Position numbers and translations under genes: made by a program. Below, one piece after another: positions 30,560 through 40,383 of a stretch of DNA of 64,000 bases. The notes beneath the pieces were generated by a model. It was not told the DNA's origin. It saw nothing but the letters and a program-made list of their open reading frames with translations, and searched no databases. Origin of the DNA: Ampelomyces quisqualis (Eukaryota > Ascomycota > Dothideomycetes > Pleosporales > Phaeosphaeriaceae); the NCBI GenBank assembly GCA_018398575.1, contig JAGTXZ010000005.1, forward strand, positions 1,364,001 to 1,428,000. Reading direction: 5' to 3'. The stretch's first letter is position 1; the number at the start of each line of letters is the position of its first letter.

Positions 30560-32264
30560 TTAATCACGCGCTGCTTCTGCCTCCTCCCTCTCCACACGCC
30601 ACTTCGGTCCCATCCTGATCTCCAGAAACATAAGTGGCAGCAACAGCACACAAATACCTCCCCAAAAACTATACGTCCATCCATCTCCCATGGCCTTCGT
30701 CATGCGGTCAATGACGGAGATCATAACCGCTGCAAGCCAGCAACGCACGAGGTTTGTGCACGCCGTGGCCCCCGAGCTGCGCGACTGCAGAATATCAATG
30801 TTCAGAGTCATGGTCGTGTTCAAGATTCCCATCGATGTCCAGCCAAGAATAGTGCCCAAAACTAATGGCACTGCCATGTGTGCTCGTGCCTGGAGGGACC
30901 AGCCCCAGCCCATGACGCACACGATGAAGAGGCCGAGATAGAACGGCATGATCCGTAGCCGCGCGTATTCAATGGTGAAATCCTCGCCTTTGCTTCTTTT
31001 AATACGGCTATACTCCCAGTCCAGCATCTTTCCTGTCATCGTGCCTCCGACAATCATGCCTGCTCCCGTGGGCAGGTAGCACAATCCAAGGACGGTCTCG
31101 GACAGGTCGGGATAGATCTTGGCAAAGGAGGAGGATATGGTTGCGGTGATGGTGTAGTTGACGGCATAAACGATGCCGGTGAATGTTAGGAGAACGATGA
31201 CGTCGGGATAAGTAAGGATGACAAAGGGGTTGACGGAGTGTTTCGCCTGTGTTTGTGTTGCTGGGTCGAAAGCTTTGTGGCTTACTTTCCGTCCGACGAT
31301 TGGAACCATGGCACGCAGATGCTTTGGAACAGGTATGCTGCCATTGCCTGCGATAGATCGGAGAGTCTCGGGGAGGAAGAGTGCGATACTGACCAAGCAT
31401 ACAGCGACCATGATGACCAAAAACCAAAATATAGAGCGCCATCCGAGTTCCTGGGACAACACACCTCCTAGCGATGGTCCAAGACACGGTGCCAGCATTG
31501 GTCCCAGATTGAACATGCCAAAGTACCCTCCTCTTTCGCTCGGCGTTGAGATATCGCCAGTTACACCAGCACCCAATGCGATTGTACTTGCACTACCTCC
31601 AGATTGGAAACAGCGGAGGAACAGAAGGAGCCAGAACTGGTCGGTCGGACATACTGCCATGCCTATACTCGACAAGATGAGAATGGCCAAGCAGAACAGG
31701 TAGACAAGCCGCCTTCCATGCCGATCTGATATTGGGCCCCAGGCCATGGGACTTAGGCCTTGGAAGATAAGGTAGATCGTTACAGTCTGGTTCATGGCTT
31801 CGGTTGATTGATGGAAGGATTTTGCAAGACTTGGAATCGCTGGGAAGTAGATGTTGGCTGGTAGAGGACTAGTAGTGTCAGCATCGTGTCTGTTATATCA
31901 AGCTCGCATTGTTTCGTGTCTCGCCATTCCTCGATTCGCCTGCACAGGCAACAGCCTGAACGATTGGAGATTACTCTGCTACTTTGCTTGTAAGTCTACA
32001 ACGTGACTCAAGACAGCCAGAACATGTCATAGCTTTCATAGGCTCGACTGTCTTACAGCATCAACCATACGCTGGAGAGACACGAAATCTGCAAAATCTT
32101 GATGAGAAACTCCGTACATACCTGCACAACCCAGCCAAAGCCACCATCCCGACGATCATCCACTTCTCTTTGTTCGAATAGATGCTATACGGCGCCTCGA
32201 CTTCGCCTGCCTCAACCGACAACATCACACCATCGTTCACTGGCTCCTGTTTGTCCTCAGCCAT
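30560..32264 (-). CDS. MFS drug:H+ antiporter, DHA1 (Qdr/Aqr-like)
   Basis: Proton-coupled plasma-membrane exporter of small toxic compounds or metabolites. Exons 32264-32122 and 31868-30560 give 483 aa with about 12 hydrophobic helices. The 253-nt intron is long for this window, and the junction restores AGLC-SPLPANIYFPAIPSL in helix 1. The loop 2-3 motif A is GPISDRHGRRLVYL. Motif C in helix 5 appears as GPMLAPCLGPSLGGVLS. The central loop (PETLRSIAGNGSIPVP to HSVNPF) is typical of fungal DHA1 exporters of the quinidine-resistance type. Substrate unknown. No biosynthetic cluster surrounds it, and the region upstream is gene-poor. Confidence 0.9.
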
Positions 32265-34663
32265 CGAAAGTCAATCATCAAAAGCCGGCACGCGGGCAGC
32301 ACAGGAACTATATCAACAATTCTCTCTCCGACTCCATTATCTTCACTAACGGTGCCTCCTGTCCAATCTTCGGAGTAAAGAGCACCGTCAGCGCGATTCT
32401 GCGCGATAGGACGCCCAATGTTGCCGATATCTTACCGGTCGGCATGGAATCGGCAAACTCGTGTGATGTCGTTGTGTGGGGTGCGTTGCTTTAACTTTAT
32501 TGAGAGAAGCGCGGACGATAACTTATGCTCGAAGAGGAATAGCGCGCCGCACTTGACCGGCGACCGAATCTCGCATCGTCGGATAGAGAAGAGCATGCCG
32601 GAAGGATATTGCAGACACGCCACGCTGGAAGTCATGCAACGGGAGTACATGGGATGACATCAAGGAATTGCCAGTGGGTGCTGCGGCCATGAGTGCATCG
32701 TTTCTCTGCTTCGGTCTCATGATTCCAAGTATGCTACATATCTGATTTACAAGACCTATCGGTGTAAGAATGGGCGATACTGGTATCGAGATCTCTTTTG
32801 TGGTTTGGGGTTCTGTGTATATATATACCATTGATATTACTAGAGAGGAAAATGTATGAGGTAGATGACAGCCATAGTGTGTTGTTATAAAGATTCTCTA
32901 TTGTCTTGAGTAGCAACTTTGTAGCCGTGTCTGGCTAATTCTGGCCGTTGCTCGAATTGGTGAGGGCTAGAGATGAAAGTGCAGCCTGGTTGCTCTTGCC
33001 AAGCTTAGTCGTACCGGTAGCAGCGAGGAAAAGCACACGTTCTTTCAGCATTGTGCCCTCTTACCAAAAAAACCACATTTACTTCCAGCGACGAACATCC
33101 TCAAAATCTCAGAGCATAGCAAACAGTGCAATCCAGGATAATTCTCAGCCTTGGCATTTGGCTCCCGTCGAATGCAAATCGTTCGACAGGTTTAACGAAA
33201 CCCAAATTGTATCTCCGGATCCCCAGGCTAGCCTAGAGTCCACTACTTTGGCTATGTTTCGGCCCCTCAAGGCCGGCTTTGGCTTACTCCGAATTTGAAC
33301 AGACGACCCGGCACACTAGCAGTACTATTTATCATGCGGCATATAATAGTACCTATCGTTGATCCATACCTAGAAGTGACTAGAAATGTGAGCCATGATG
33401 CGATGGGTATGCTATCGCTGGCTTCATCATAACGCGGAACGATAAATATTCGGGCCCACCGGCGACATTGTCGTTATTGCAAGCAACAAGCCGGCAGTCT
33501 TCCGGACTTTTGAAAAGAAAACCAGTGGGCCAGAGTATAGAGACTACTCTGTACCATGCCGTTATAAGATGTAGTGTTGTCAATCGATACTAGACATTTC
33601 ACCACTCGTCTGGACCGAAATACCCACGATAGTACATGAATTACTAGCTGATTGTCTTTCATCGTCTTATCCATCGATTTTCGCCCTTCAGGAGAACAAC
33701 AGTCTGACAACGTTGATACTAATATCGCAAACCATAAAGGAGGTTCGGAGATCATTCGCAATCGAGGTTTAGCAATGCAAAAGTTCGGGACCTACAGAAT
33801 CTAATGACTCTGAATATATTACCGTGCCAAATTCGACGCCGAAAGGTGCACTTCGGAAAGTATAGAGGCTGACAAGACTAGGTCCTATGCCATGCAAGCC
33901 TTCCCAGATCACTTTGGGACGGGCTCTTGAGTCAGTCCTTGTGAAGCGCTTCTCGCTCCGACACAAGGAATGGATTAGTGTACGTGCACCAGGAACGCTA
34001 CCGACCCGGCCCGACCCGCACAAGGGTGTACGGTACCGGTATGGTAACCAATCATAAAATTCCGTGTATACAGTGATGAAGAACACCGACCGTTGCATCA
34101 ACCATGGTAGAGGCAGCCCTTCCGAGGAGCTGGGGCATTCATTTACAAGGAATGAGACTGACGAATAACTTCCATGGTCCTTACTTATCTTCTTTCCCTC
34201 TACCCGAGTCTCATCATGTACGAGTAAGCCTAGGCACTCTATCTGTGCCTCCATTATCACAAACTCGTCATTCTCAGCCATGCTTTCGACGCACCACCGT
34301 TTAAGCTCGCAGGACTTTGCACTTCAAGTTTTCAGCCTTGAACTAAGCAAACCGCACTATCCTCAGCAAGCTAGCCTAGGCAGCTCTTGATTGACAATCG
34401 CCACTTCCAAAGACAGACAAGAGTAGCAAGGCTACTCGGCCCCATCGGTTTCTTTCAAATTCACACGGGCCCATTGGGGCCGAGTAGAAGGACAAGATTG
34501 CCAAGCTGAACATCCTACTGCAATACCCGGCATGTGTGTCCGGAGAATCATGACCGTCGTGTGAGCTACGATGGAGTATAAGATGGAACCTGCTCGACTC
34601 TGCTTGTGCTGCACGCTCTCCCATCCCCACCTGCCTCAAAACATTAGATTCTAACATATCGAC
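32265..34663. other. Gene-poor 2.4-kb region
   Basis: No gene is supported. The longest frame, 34281-33769 on the minus strand (170 codons), has no signal peptide, domain or protein-like composition that I recognise and is left out. GC content appears slightly lower than in the flanking genes. A perfect 13-bp inverted repeat lies at 34432-34487 (separate entry). This stretch and the following 2.7 kb look like degenerate accessory DNA. Confidence 0.45.
34432..34487. repeat. Perfect 13-bp inverted repeat with a 30-nt spacer
   Basis: CTACTCGGCCCCA at 34432-34444 is matched exactly in reverse complement at 34475-34487. It lies about 180 bp before the small secreted-peptide ORF. The arms contain CGGCCCC / GGGGCCG, reminiscent of zinc-cluster regulator half-sites in opposite orientation. 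It could equally be a small hairpin or a relic of a terminal repeat. Confidence 0.7.
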
Positions 34664-34768
34664 ATGCTCTTCAACTCAGTTATACTCCTCGCGCTTGGTG
34701 CTGCTCTCAGTGTTCAAGCCGCGAAACCAACACCGTGGAACTTGCGTCGCGGAGAGTTTGAATTCTGA
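34664..34768 (+). CDS. 34-codon ORF for a possible secreted peptide
   Basis: The ATG at 34664 begins a typical short signal peptide, MLFNSVILLALGAALSVQA, with an AxA-like cleavage site. It is followed by about 15 residues: AKPTPWNLRRGEFEF and a stop. The RR pair is a Kex2-like dibasic site. A weak TATA-like GTATAAG lies at about 34578. Either this is a genuine small peptide precursor, the first exon of a longer gene whose splice sites I cannot see, or the 5' remnant of a decayed secreted-protein gene in this gene-poor region. Confidence 0.35.
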   Translation: MLFNSVILLALGAALSVQAAKPTPWNLRRGEFEF

Positions 34769-35472
34769 TTTGACGAGGGCAAAGCATTTTGTCTCTCCTT
34801 AGTCTTTGCTACCATGACGATGAGTATAGAATTTGCTCAAGCCACGCCTCCTTCTACATACGACTATACGACGTTGAAAACAAGGCTTCCTGTCCTCTCA
34901 GCTACCGTACTAATTTGATCATTGCCAGACTCCTGCAACAGAAATCAGTATTCGCACATCAGGAGCCACGCTCAGTAACCAGCCACGCTTCTCAGAATGT
35001 CTTAACCGCTACTTCTACGTACTAAGGAGTCAGATTAGTAGTGCGCAAAGTAGCAACAAGAGCTCACTTGGCTCTAATCAGGTTTGTGCAGCCCCAGCGT
35101 TCAGTAATTACATCTCTTATTAGCTCTTCGGTCGAGAATGAAGTAGGTATAAGTGTTCAAAAAGCCGCCGGTAACTATACTTTGTAGATATGCAAGATAG
35201 TTGTAAAGCTTGTTTGATCTACACTCAAGCTACCATGTCTGGCATAAATCTATACTAGGGGTTCATTGCCCCTTGTCGCCTACATCTGGCTCAAACCATG
35301 CCCTCGCGTTGTGCACGAGCCTGATCATCATTGCCGACGCCAATGTATGGACGCTGTCATCGCCAACGATTAGACCGAAGCCTTGGAACGCATCCGTGAA
35401 GCGTAATGAGAAGAATTTTCCGCATCTTGGAAAGACAACAGTCATCCGCATAGTGCTCGACGAAACATACAC
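34769..35472. other. Gene-poor region, no gene recognised
   Basis: About 700 bp between the small peptide ORF and the SNU13 relic. On the minus strand an open frame continues past the relic to 35263, but it has no family resemblance and is probably chance. Confidence 0.4.
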
Positions 35473-35840
35473 ATATCAAGCCTCTCCACGGCATTCTTTG
35501 TGGCCCGAATCTGACCTCCCAGATCACTTGCTTCGTTCGTCGTGATACTAGCGGCAATGACTGGGTGGCTGAACCCACAAGCTCTTCCAAGCGCCATTTT
35601 ACTTGGCACGTATACGAACGGACGTTCTTGTCTTCGCAAAGAAGAGGGAGGTGGAGAGGTGTCGCTTGCAAGCACGATCAACTCAGATATGCCACGATTG
35701 AGGGTCTTGGTCGCTAGAAGAGATTAGAAGCAGTCAAACAGGTCAGGCTAGTAGCGAAAGCTTACCTTCGTTCGCACCTTGCGAATTTGGCGATAGTGAG
35801 TGGCTTGCTGGACAAGGTCGAGGAGCTGTTGCGTGTGACC
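35473..35840 (-). pseudogene. SNU13: Decayed SNU13 (15.5K/L7Ae-type) gene fragment
   Basis: Minus-strand pieces match the U4 snRNP and box C/D snoRNP protein Snu13. The first piece, 35840-35766, gives TQQLLDLVQQATHYRQIRK. An intron with GTAAGC donor and CTAG acceptor (35765-35714) is kept. The second piece, 35713 down to about 35473, gives ATKTLNRGISE, then LHLPLLCEDKNV, then FVYVPSK, GRACGFSHPVIAASITTNEA and a tail ending NAVERLD. Lesions: one base missing before the GANE codons, a small deletion between ASDT and LHLPLL, one base missing between DKNV and FVYV, loss of the stop codon, and no recognisable 5' exon. The retained intron shows it came from genomic DNA and not from cDNA. The working copy should be elsewhere, because SNU13 is essential. 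Confidence 0.88.
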
Positions 35841-37372
35841 TAATCACGTAGACGTCCAACTTGTAATGTTAGTGAAACTTTAACAAAGTGCAGTTGCTGT
35901 GTTAAGTATCACCTGAAATGTGTCTATAACGGATTAGAGCGCCTTGATCCGGTCGACCTCTAGTTGCGTGGTGGTGGCGGTAGAGAGGTCTCAACGCCGG
36001 AGTAGCTACGCGCTCGAATGCTTGGGAACAGCGGTAGAGACTGGGCTCGTGGTGGTAGAGTGTTGAATATCGCAGCTCATGGGGTGCAGCTTGTCGCGGT
36101 GTAGTAGGTAGACTCGACGCCGGAGTGGCTGCGCGGGGGCTGCGCTCATCTGTGCGTTGGAAGGGCGGCGTGAAACTCAGCGCCGGAGTGGCTGAGGATG
36201 GCTGCGCGACACGGGGGTGCGAAGCAAGTCCAAAGTGTATCTACGGCTCGTGGGGCGGGTAGTGATGAATGCGATTAGGCCGAAATACCAGTAGAGCGTC
36301 ATCCGACCCTGGAACAAGTCAGACAATCTTCATCTCTCTAACCCACAACGATAGTGTATAGTTACAGCGTGTATTGGCAGCATACGTGCTCAAGAGCTGC
36401 GAAAGTTTAGGCAGAGAACATGTTCCAGCTTGCACTTTTCTGGGCGTTGATAGCGCGTATTGTGTGCCCCTTGCCCGGCGGAGTAGTGATCTATTTTGGT
36501 TCTTACTGTGGTACCCTGGGTACAGTAGGTATTGTACAATACTTTGAGATTGATCGAATCATCACCAACGGCTACCGGTAATCGCTTCGATATTTTCGCA
36601 ATGGAGTCTGCACACCAATCGTCACTCCGCGGGGAAAGTGACGTACCGCCACCAACACGATAGGCGCTGCGCCCTGGTGACATACGCGCATTAGCTAAGG
36701 CTCATTCTCTGTTCCGCGAAGCCAGGTTACATGCTCACCGTGAATCTGAACAGACAAATTAACGGTTTTTGTGGTGGTAGAACACGAGACAACAAGGCTT
36801 CCCGTTCGCTCATATGTCCGAAATGGGATTTTGTGGGACTGGAGCGAGCGATCGTGTGACGTTGGCATATGCAACATAAACCTGGCGGTGCCCTTAACGA
36901 TTCGACATCAGTTTTCGTTTTGCCTCTTCGGTGAGGCGATGTGTTTGATGCTAGTGGAAACAATCCTGTGGCAGCTCGAGTTCGCCTGGTGATAACATGT
37001 CCATCAACAATTTTGCGAGACTGTACATCTACCAGGGATGGAAGAGATTGAGGTGGCCTCTGCAAAATGTTTGAAATGGCACGTGAGATACAGGGAACAG
37101 AGACCTTGTGAGGAAATAGGACATAAATAGCCTCTATGTTCATTCACAATCGTAAGCCGCGTAGGTCCTTACCATACGCCATCCTGTGCTTATTCATGGT
37201 TTGCCTCCCCAAGCTTTTAGCCCTGTAGAAATACATTCAAGGCATATTATCATTCATTCGTGTGGTGGCGCATCAGTTTGCTTCGAGCAGTGACCACAGA
37301 AAAGACGCTGGGCACAAGGTAAAATCGCTGAAGTAGATGAAACAAGGGGAAATGCAGGGACATCATAGCAGA
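35841..37372. other. Gene-poor 1.5-kb region with diverged short repeats
   Basis: No gene is supported. A GC-rich patch at about 35990-36200 contains three diverged copies of the word CGCCGGAGTGGCTGCGCG, at about 35995, 36117 and 36180, spaced about 122 and 63 bp. A 21-nt segment near 36793 resembles 5S rRNA with two transitions. The 3' flank of the SCD6 gene begins before 37372. Confidence 0.45.
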
Positions 37373-39372
37373 CTACGACACCGGCTGCTCGCCGAACGGT
37401 GCGCCTCCACGCCCTCTCGGTGCACCGCGACCCTGGAAACCAAAGCCTCGACCGCGACCGCGACCACGCCCACGACCGCGGCCACGATAGCCACCTCGGT
37501 AGCCATCGACGCTGCCTTGGCCGAACGTCTCCATGTTCTTATGGCGCTCTTCTGTCCTGAACTCTTGGCCACGTTTGCTCGCTGCTTCGTTGCGGTCCTT
37601 GAGCTCACTCGAGATGTTGTCGAAGAAGCTCGAACTCTTATCGTATGCTGATGGAGGAATAAGCACATCTTCAGCCTCGCCCCCGTTGGCTTGACCTTCA
37701 GAGAGCGCCTCGGCCGTGGGAGCAACTGAACCATCTCCCATTGGAGATCCAGTTGCGATGGCCTCTTTGACCAAGTCCTGTTTGTTGAACTTTGCGTTGG
37801 ATGACTCGAAATCAAAGTCCGTCGTAGGCACTTCCATCTTTGGATGTTGAGGATGGCCACTTCGTGCGCCTCGTCCACCCCTTACACCACGGAAAGTGCC
37901 CGTCCCTGGGGGCCGGGGCTGGCGGTTCTGTTGTTCACGCATCCCCTCAACCTTCTGCGCTAGATTGTTAAGTGGGTCTGATGCAGGTGCTTGGCTGCGA
38001 CTCTGAACATTGAGCTTAGCCATGGCCTCAGCGACAGCAGCGGTGGCTAGCTGTGTCGCATTATGTGCAGCAGTCGTCGCAGGCTGAGCGGCTGCTGGCT
38101 GGGCCTGAGGTACCGTCTTGGTAGCTCTAGGACTGGGGATCGGAACGGCAGGAACGATACGCCCGCCTCGTTGGCTGCCTTGACCCCTTGGAGTGCCTCC
38201 AGTTTGTTGTGCAGGCTGCGGATGAGGTGGGGCAAGCGCAGCAGCAACGTCAGGTTTCGAGTCGACGGGCGGTGGGGGGGCTTGCTTAGCAGCAACAGCT
38301 GGGGTAGGGGTATTTCCTGCCTTCTTCAAGCCCTGTTTCTTCTCTGGTTGTTTAGGTGCGCTGTCCGCCTCAGCCACCTTCGGTTGTCCAGCAGCACTGT
38401 TATCCTTGCCAGCTTGTGGTCCGGCCGGGGGTGAACCCCTCGGTCCTGTTGGCGGGGGATTCTGGTTGGGCAGGCCAGGAGGACCACTTGCCATGTGAGG
38501 TGGAAACGGGCCTGGAGGCTGGTGGAACCCTGGTCCCGGGAACCAGCCGGGAGGTGCTCCAAAGGGAGGTGGAGGCATGCCAAATCCCGTGGGTGGACCC
38601 CCGGGGAACGGTCCAGGGCCGCCAGGAAAGCCACCTTGAGGACCGAAGCGGTTCTGATATGGGCCTCTTGCACCCCCAGGACCACCAAAAGGAGGATAAC
38701 CACCGGGAGGAAACTGACCGTGTGGAGGAAAGTTTGGCGCATGTTGCTGGCGTTGATCTTGAGCTCCGTCTTTACGAGACTGTGACTGTGGTACCTGTTC
38801 ACACGTACTGTCAGCGAGGGTAGCTTACATGGCAGCGTTGAAGGTAGTGTGTAGCAAGGGTCTCAGAAGGAAGGCAACGGAAATATCCACACGGTTTTGC
38901 GCTCTCGGTGGTTTACATGGTTTACATCCGAAAAGTATTACATCATCGGACCGTAGAAGGGAAGATTTGGGAGGACTCACTCCGATGATGGCTGGGTCTT
39001 GCGGCATCGCGGGCGGCGCCTTCTCCTTTGCCGACTCCTCGATGCGCAGATCCTTCACGTCGCTGCCCCGGAAGACAATCTGCTCGTAGACGACATCTGA
39101 CGGCGGGTACTCGTCGTTGCCGCCTTTCCGGCCTTCTGTGCCAAACGAGCGCACGTTGTCTAGGGAGACTGTGGAAGCTTCCGAGTTGATCTCGACGAGG
39201 GTGCCGACATATCTGGGCCGGGTCAGCCGATGCGCCCAATGGCTACTCAATAGCGGCGCACTGACCGGATGTCGCTCTTGGAGATGAGGGAGATGCGAGA
39301 TCTACGCAGTCGAGGTCAGTGGGAGCTCGAGGCCGACGCACGAATCTGCACTGACCCAATGAACTCGGACAT
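37373..39372 (-). CDS. LSM14-family mRNP protein Scd6/Sum2
   Basis: RNA-granule protein that represses translation and promotes decapping, in cytoplasmic P-bodies. Four exons: 39372-39356 (17 nt), 39301-39266 (36 nt), 39212-38981 and 38794-37373, giving 568 aa. The LSm domain is split by the first two introns: MSEFIG, SRISLISKSDIR, YVGTLVEINSEASTVSLDNV, then VRSFGTEGR and IVFRGSDVKDLRI. A long Pro/Gly-rich disordered region follows. The FDF motif is TDFDFESSNAKFNKQDLVKE, the FFD box YDKSSSFFDNISSE, and the TFG box RTEERHKNMETFGQGS. The tail is an RGRGRG repeat with PRGRGG, typical of RGG RNA-binding ends. It is divergent to the next gene with a 278-bp shared promoter. Confidence 0.95.
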
Positions 39373-39650
39373 GGCTGCGAAGAGCGGGTATCAAAACTGC
39401 TGACAAGAAAATGAGAAAAACTAAGCGGAAGAGGACGGGGGAAGAGGGGACAGGAGATGGCGGAGGGCTGGGCAGAGGGCTGGCGTGAGGGAAAGAGTGA
39501 GGTCCCGTGTTCTGTGTAGAAGACAGTGGACACGATCGTCGTGGGCTGGGAAACGGCTTGGCAGGCCAGCAGCCGTTAGCGAGGTGGGTCTTGGAGCTTT
39601 GACTCGGATGACCTCGGACGTGCCGTCGCCCCACGCCACCACCATCCGCC

Positions 39651-40253
39651 ATGAGCGTCGCTGGAACTTCCGATGGGCTGAACGACGTGTACGAAGCTCT
39701 CGAGCAGTACAGCTGGGGCGATGACGTCGAGTTCCAGTCGGGCCTGAGTGCGATTCTCGGCAGCAACAGCACGCCAGAGCAGGCTGCGGAGCTGGCGCTG
39801 CGGGCGCGATGCTTCTACTACGCGAGGTGCGACGTCCAGAGAGAGCCGAGTTTCACGCACCATCTCAGGCTCACTCGTTCCAGAAAATTCAACATGAACA
39901 TTGACTTTGACGGGTACAAGTCATACCGAAATGCGCGCGGCCGGCCACCGCCTACTCCGCCTACCAACGGCGCGCCAGCGGCCTCAGAGACTGGGCCGGC
40001 CAGCAACGACGCTTCGGGCGGTATCATGCCTGCTCCCACAGATGCGCAGGGGCCTCCCGCTCCCTACCCGACCTCGTTTGCGCACATCGTAGAGCTCATC
40101 ACGAGCGGACAGCCAGTGCCAGGCATCAAAGAGATACCCCCCACCGTCCTCCAAGGACAAGGCACAGAGCCAGTCAAGGCACGCCGGAAGAAACCATGGG
40201 AGAAAGACGAGTCGACTGCCGACGGAATTGCTGCACTGGCAAGCGCGACTTGA
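39651..40253 (+). CDS. Small protein with a KPWE-like C-terminus
   Basis: Exons 39651-39826 and 39884-40253 give 181 aa. The 57-nt intron (GTGCGA to CCAG) is a multiple of three with no stop, so unspliced RNA would add 19 residues. The N-terminal half is helical (LNDVYEALEQYSWGDDVEFQ, then AAELALRARCFYYAR). A disordered Pro/Ala-rich linker follows. The end reads FAHIVELITSGQPVPGIKEI, PPTVL, then RRKKPWEKD. This pattern, I(x)PGI(x)xIPxTVL plus KPWE, is one I associate with a fungal domain also seen in PEX14-like peroxins; the link to peroxisomes is inference. Divergent to SCD6; tail-to-tail with the Abp2-like gene (130 bp apart). Confidence 0.75.
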   Translation: MSVAGTSDGLNDVYEALEQYSWGDDVEFQSGLSAILGSNSTPEQAAELALRARCFYYARCDVQREPSFTHHLRLTRSRKFNMNIDFDGYKSYRNARGRPPPTPPTNGAPAASETGPASNDASGGIMPAPTDAQGPPAPYPTSFAHIVELITSGQPVPGIKEIPPTVLQGQGTEPVKARRKKPWEKDESTADGIAALASAT

Positions 40254-40383
40254 TCCAATGATAGTTGGGCTATCTACGACCAAGCAACGAGAAACATGCA
40301 AGATGTCAAGACATCGGGGTATATAGCAAATCCAACCTCCAGAGACGGTCCAAAATCCCTACACACATTCGCATCAATCAGCT

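Noticed and set aside
33769..34281. 170-codon minus frame in the gene-poor island
   Set aside because: No signal peptide, domain or compositional support; could be real but cannot be supported.
35263..35472. Minus frame after the SNU13 relic
   Set aside because: It can be joined to the relic by a GT-AG pair, but Snu13 normally ends at the point where the relic stops matching, so the extension is probably chance.
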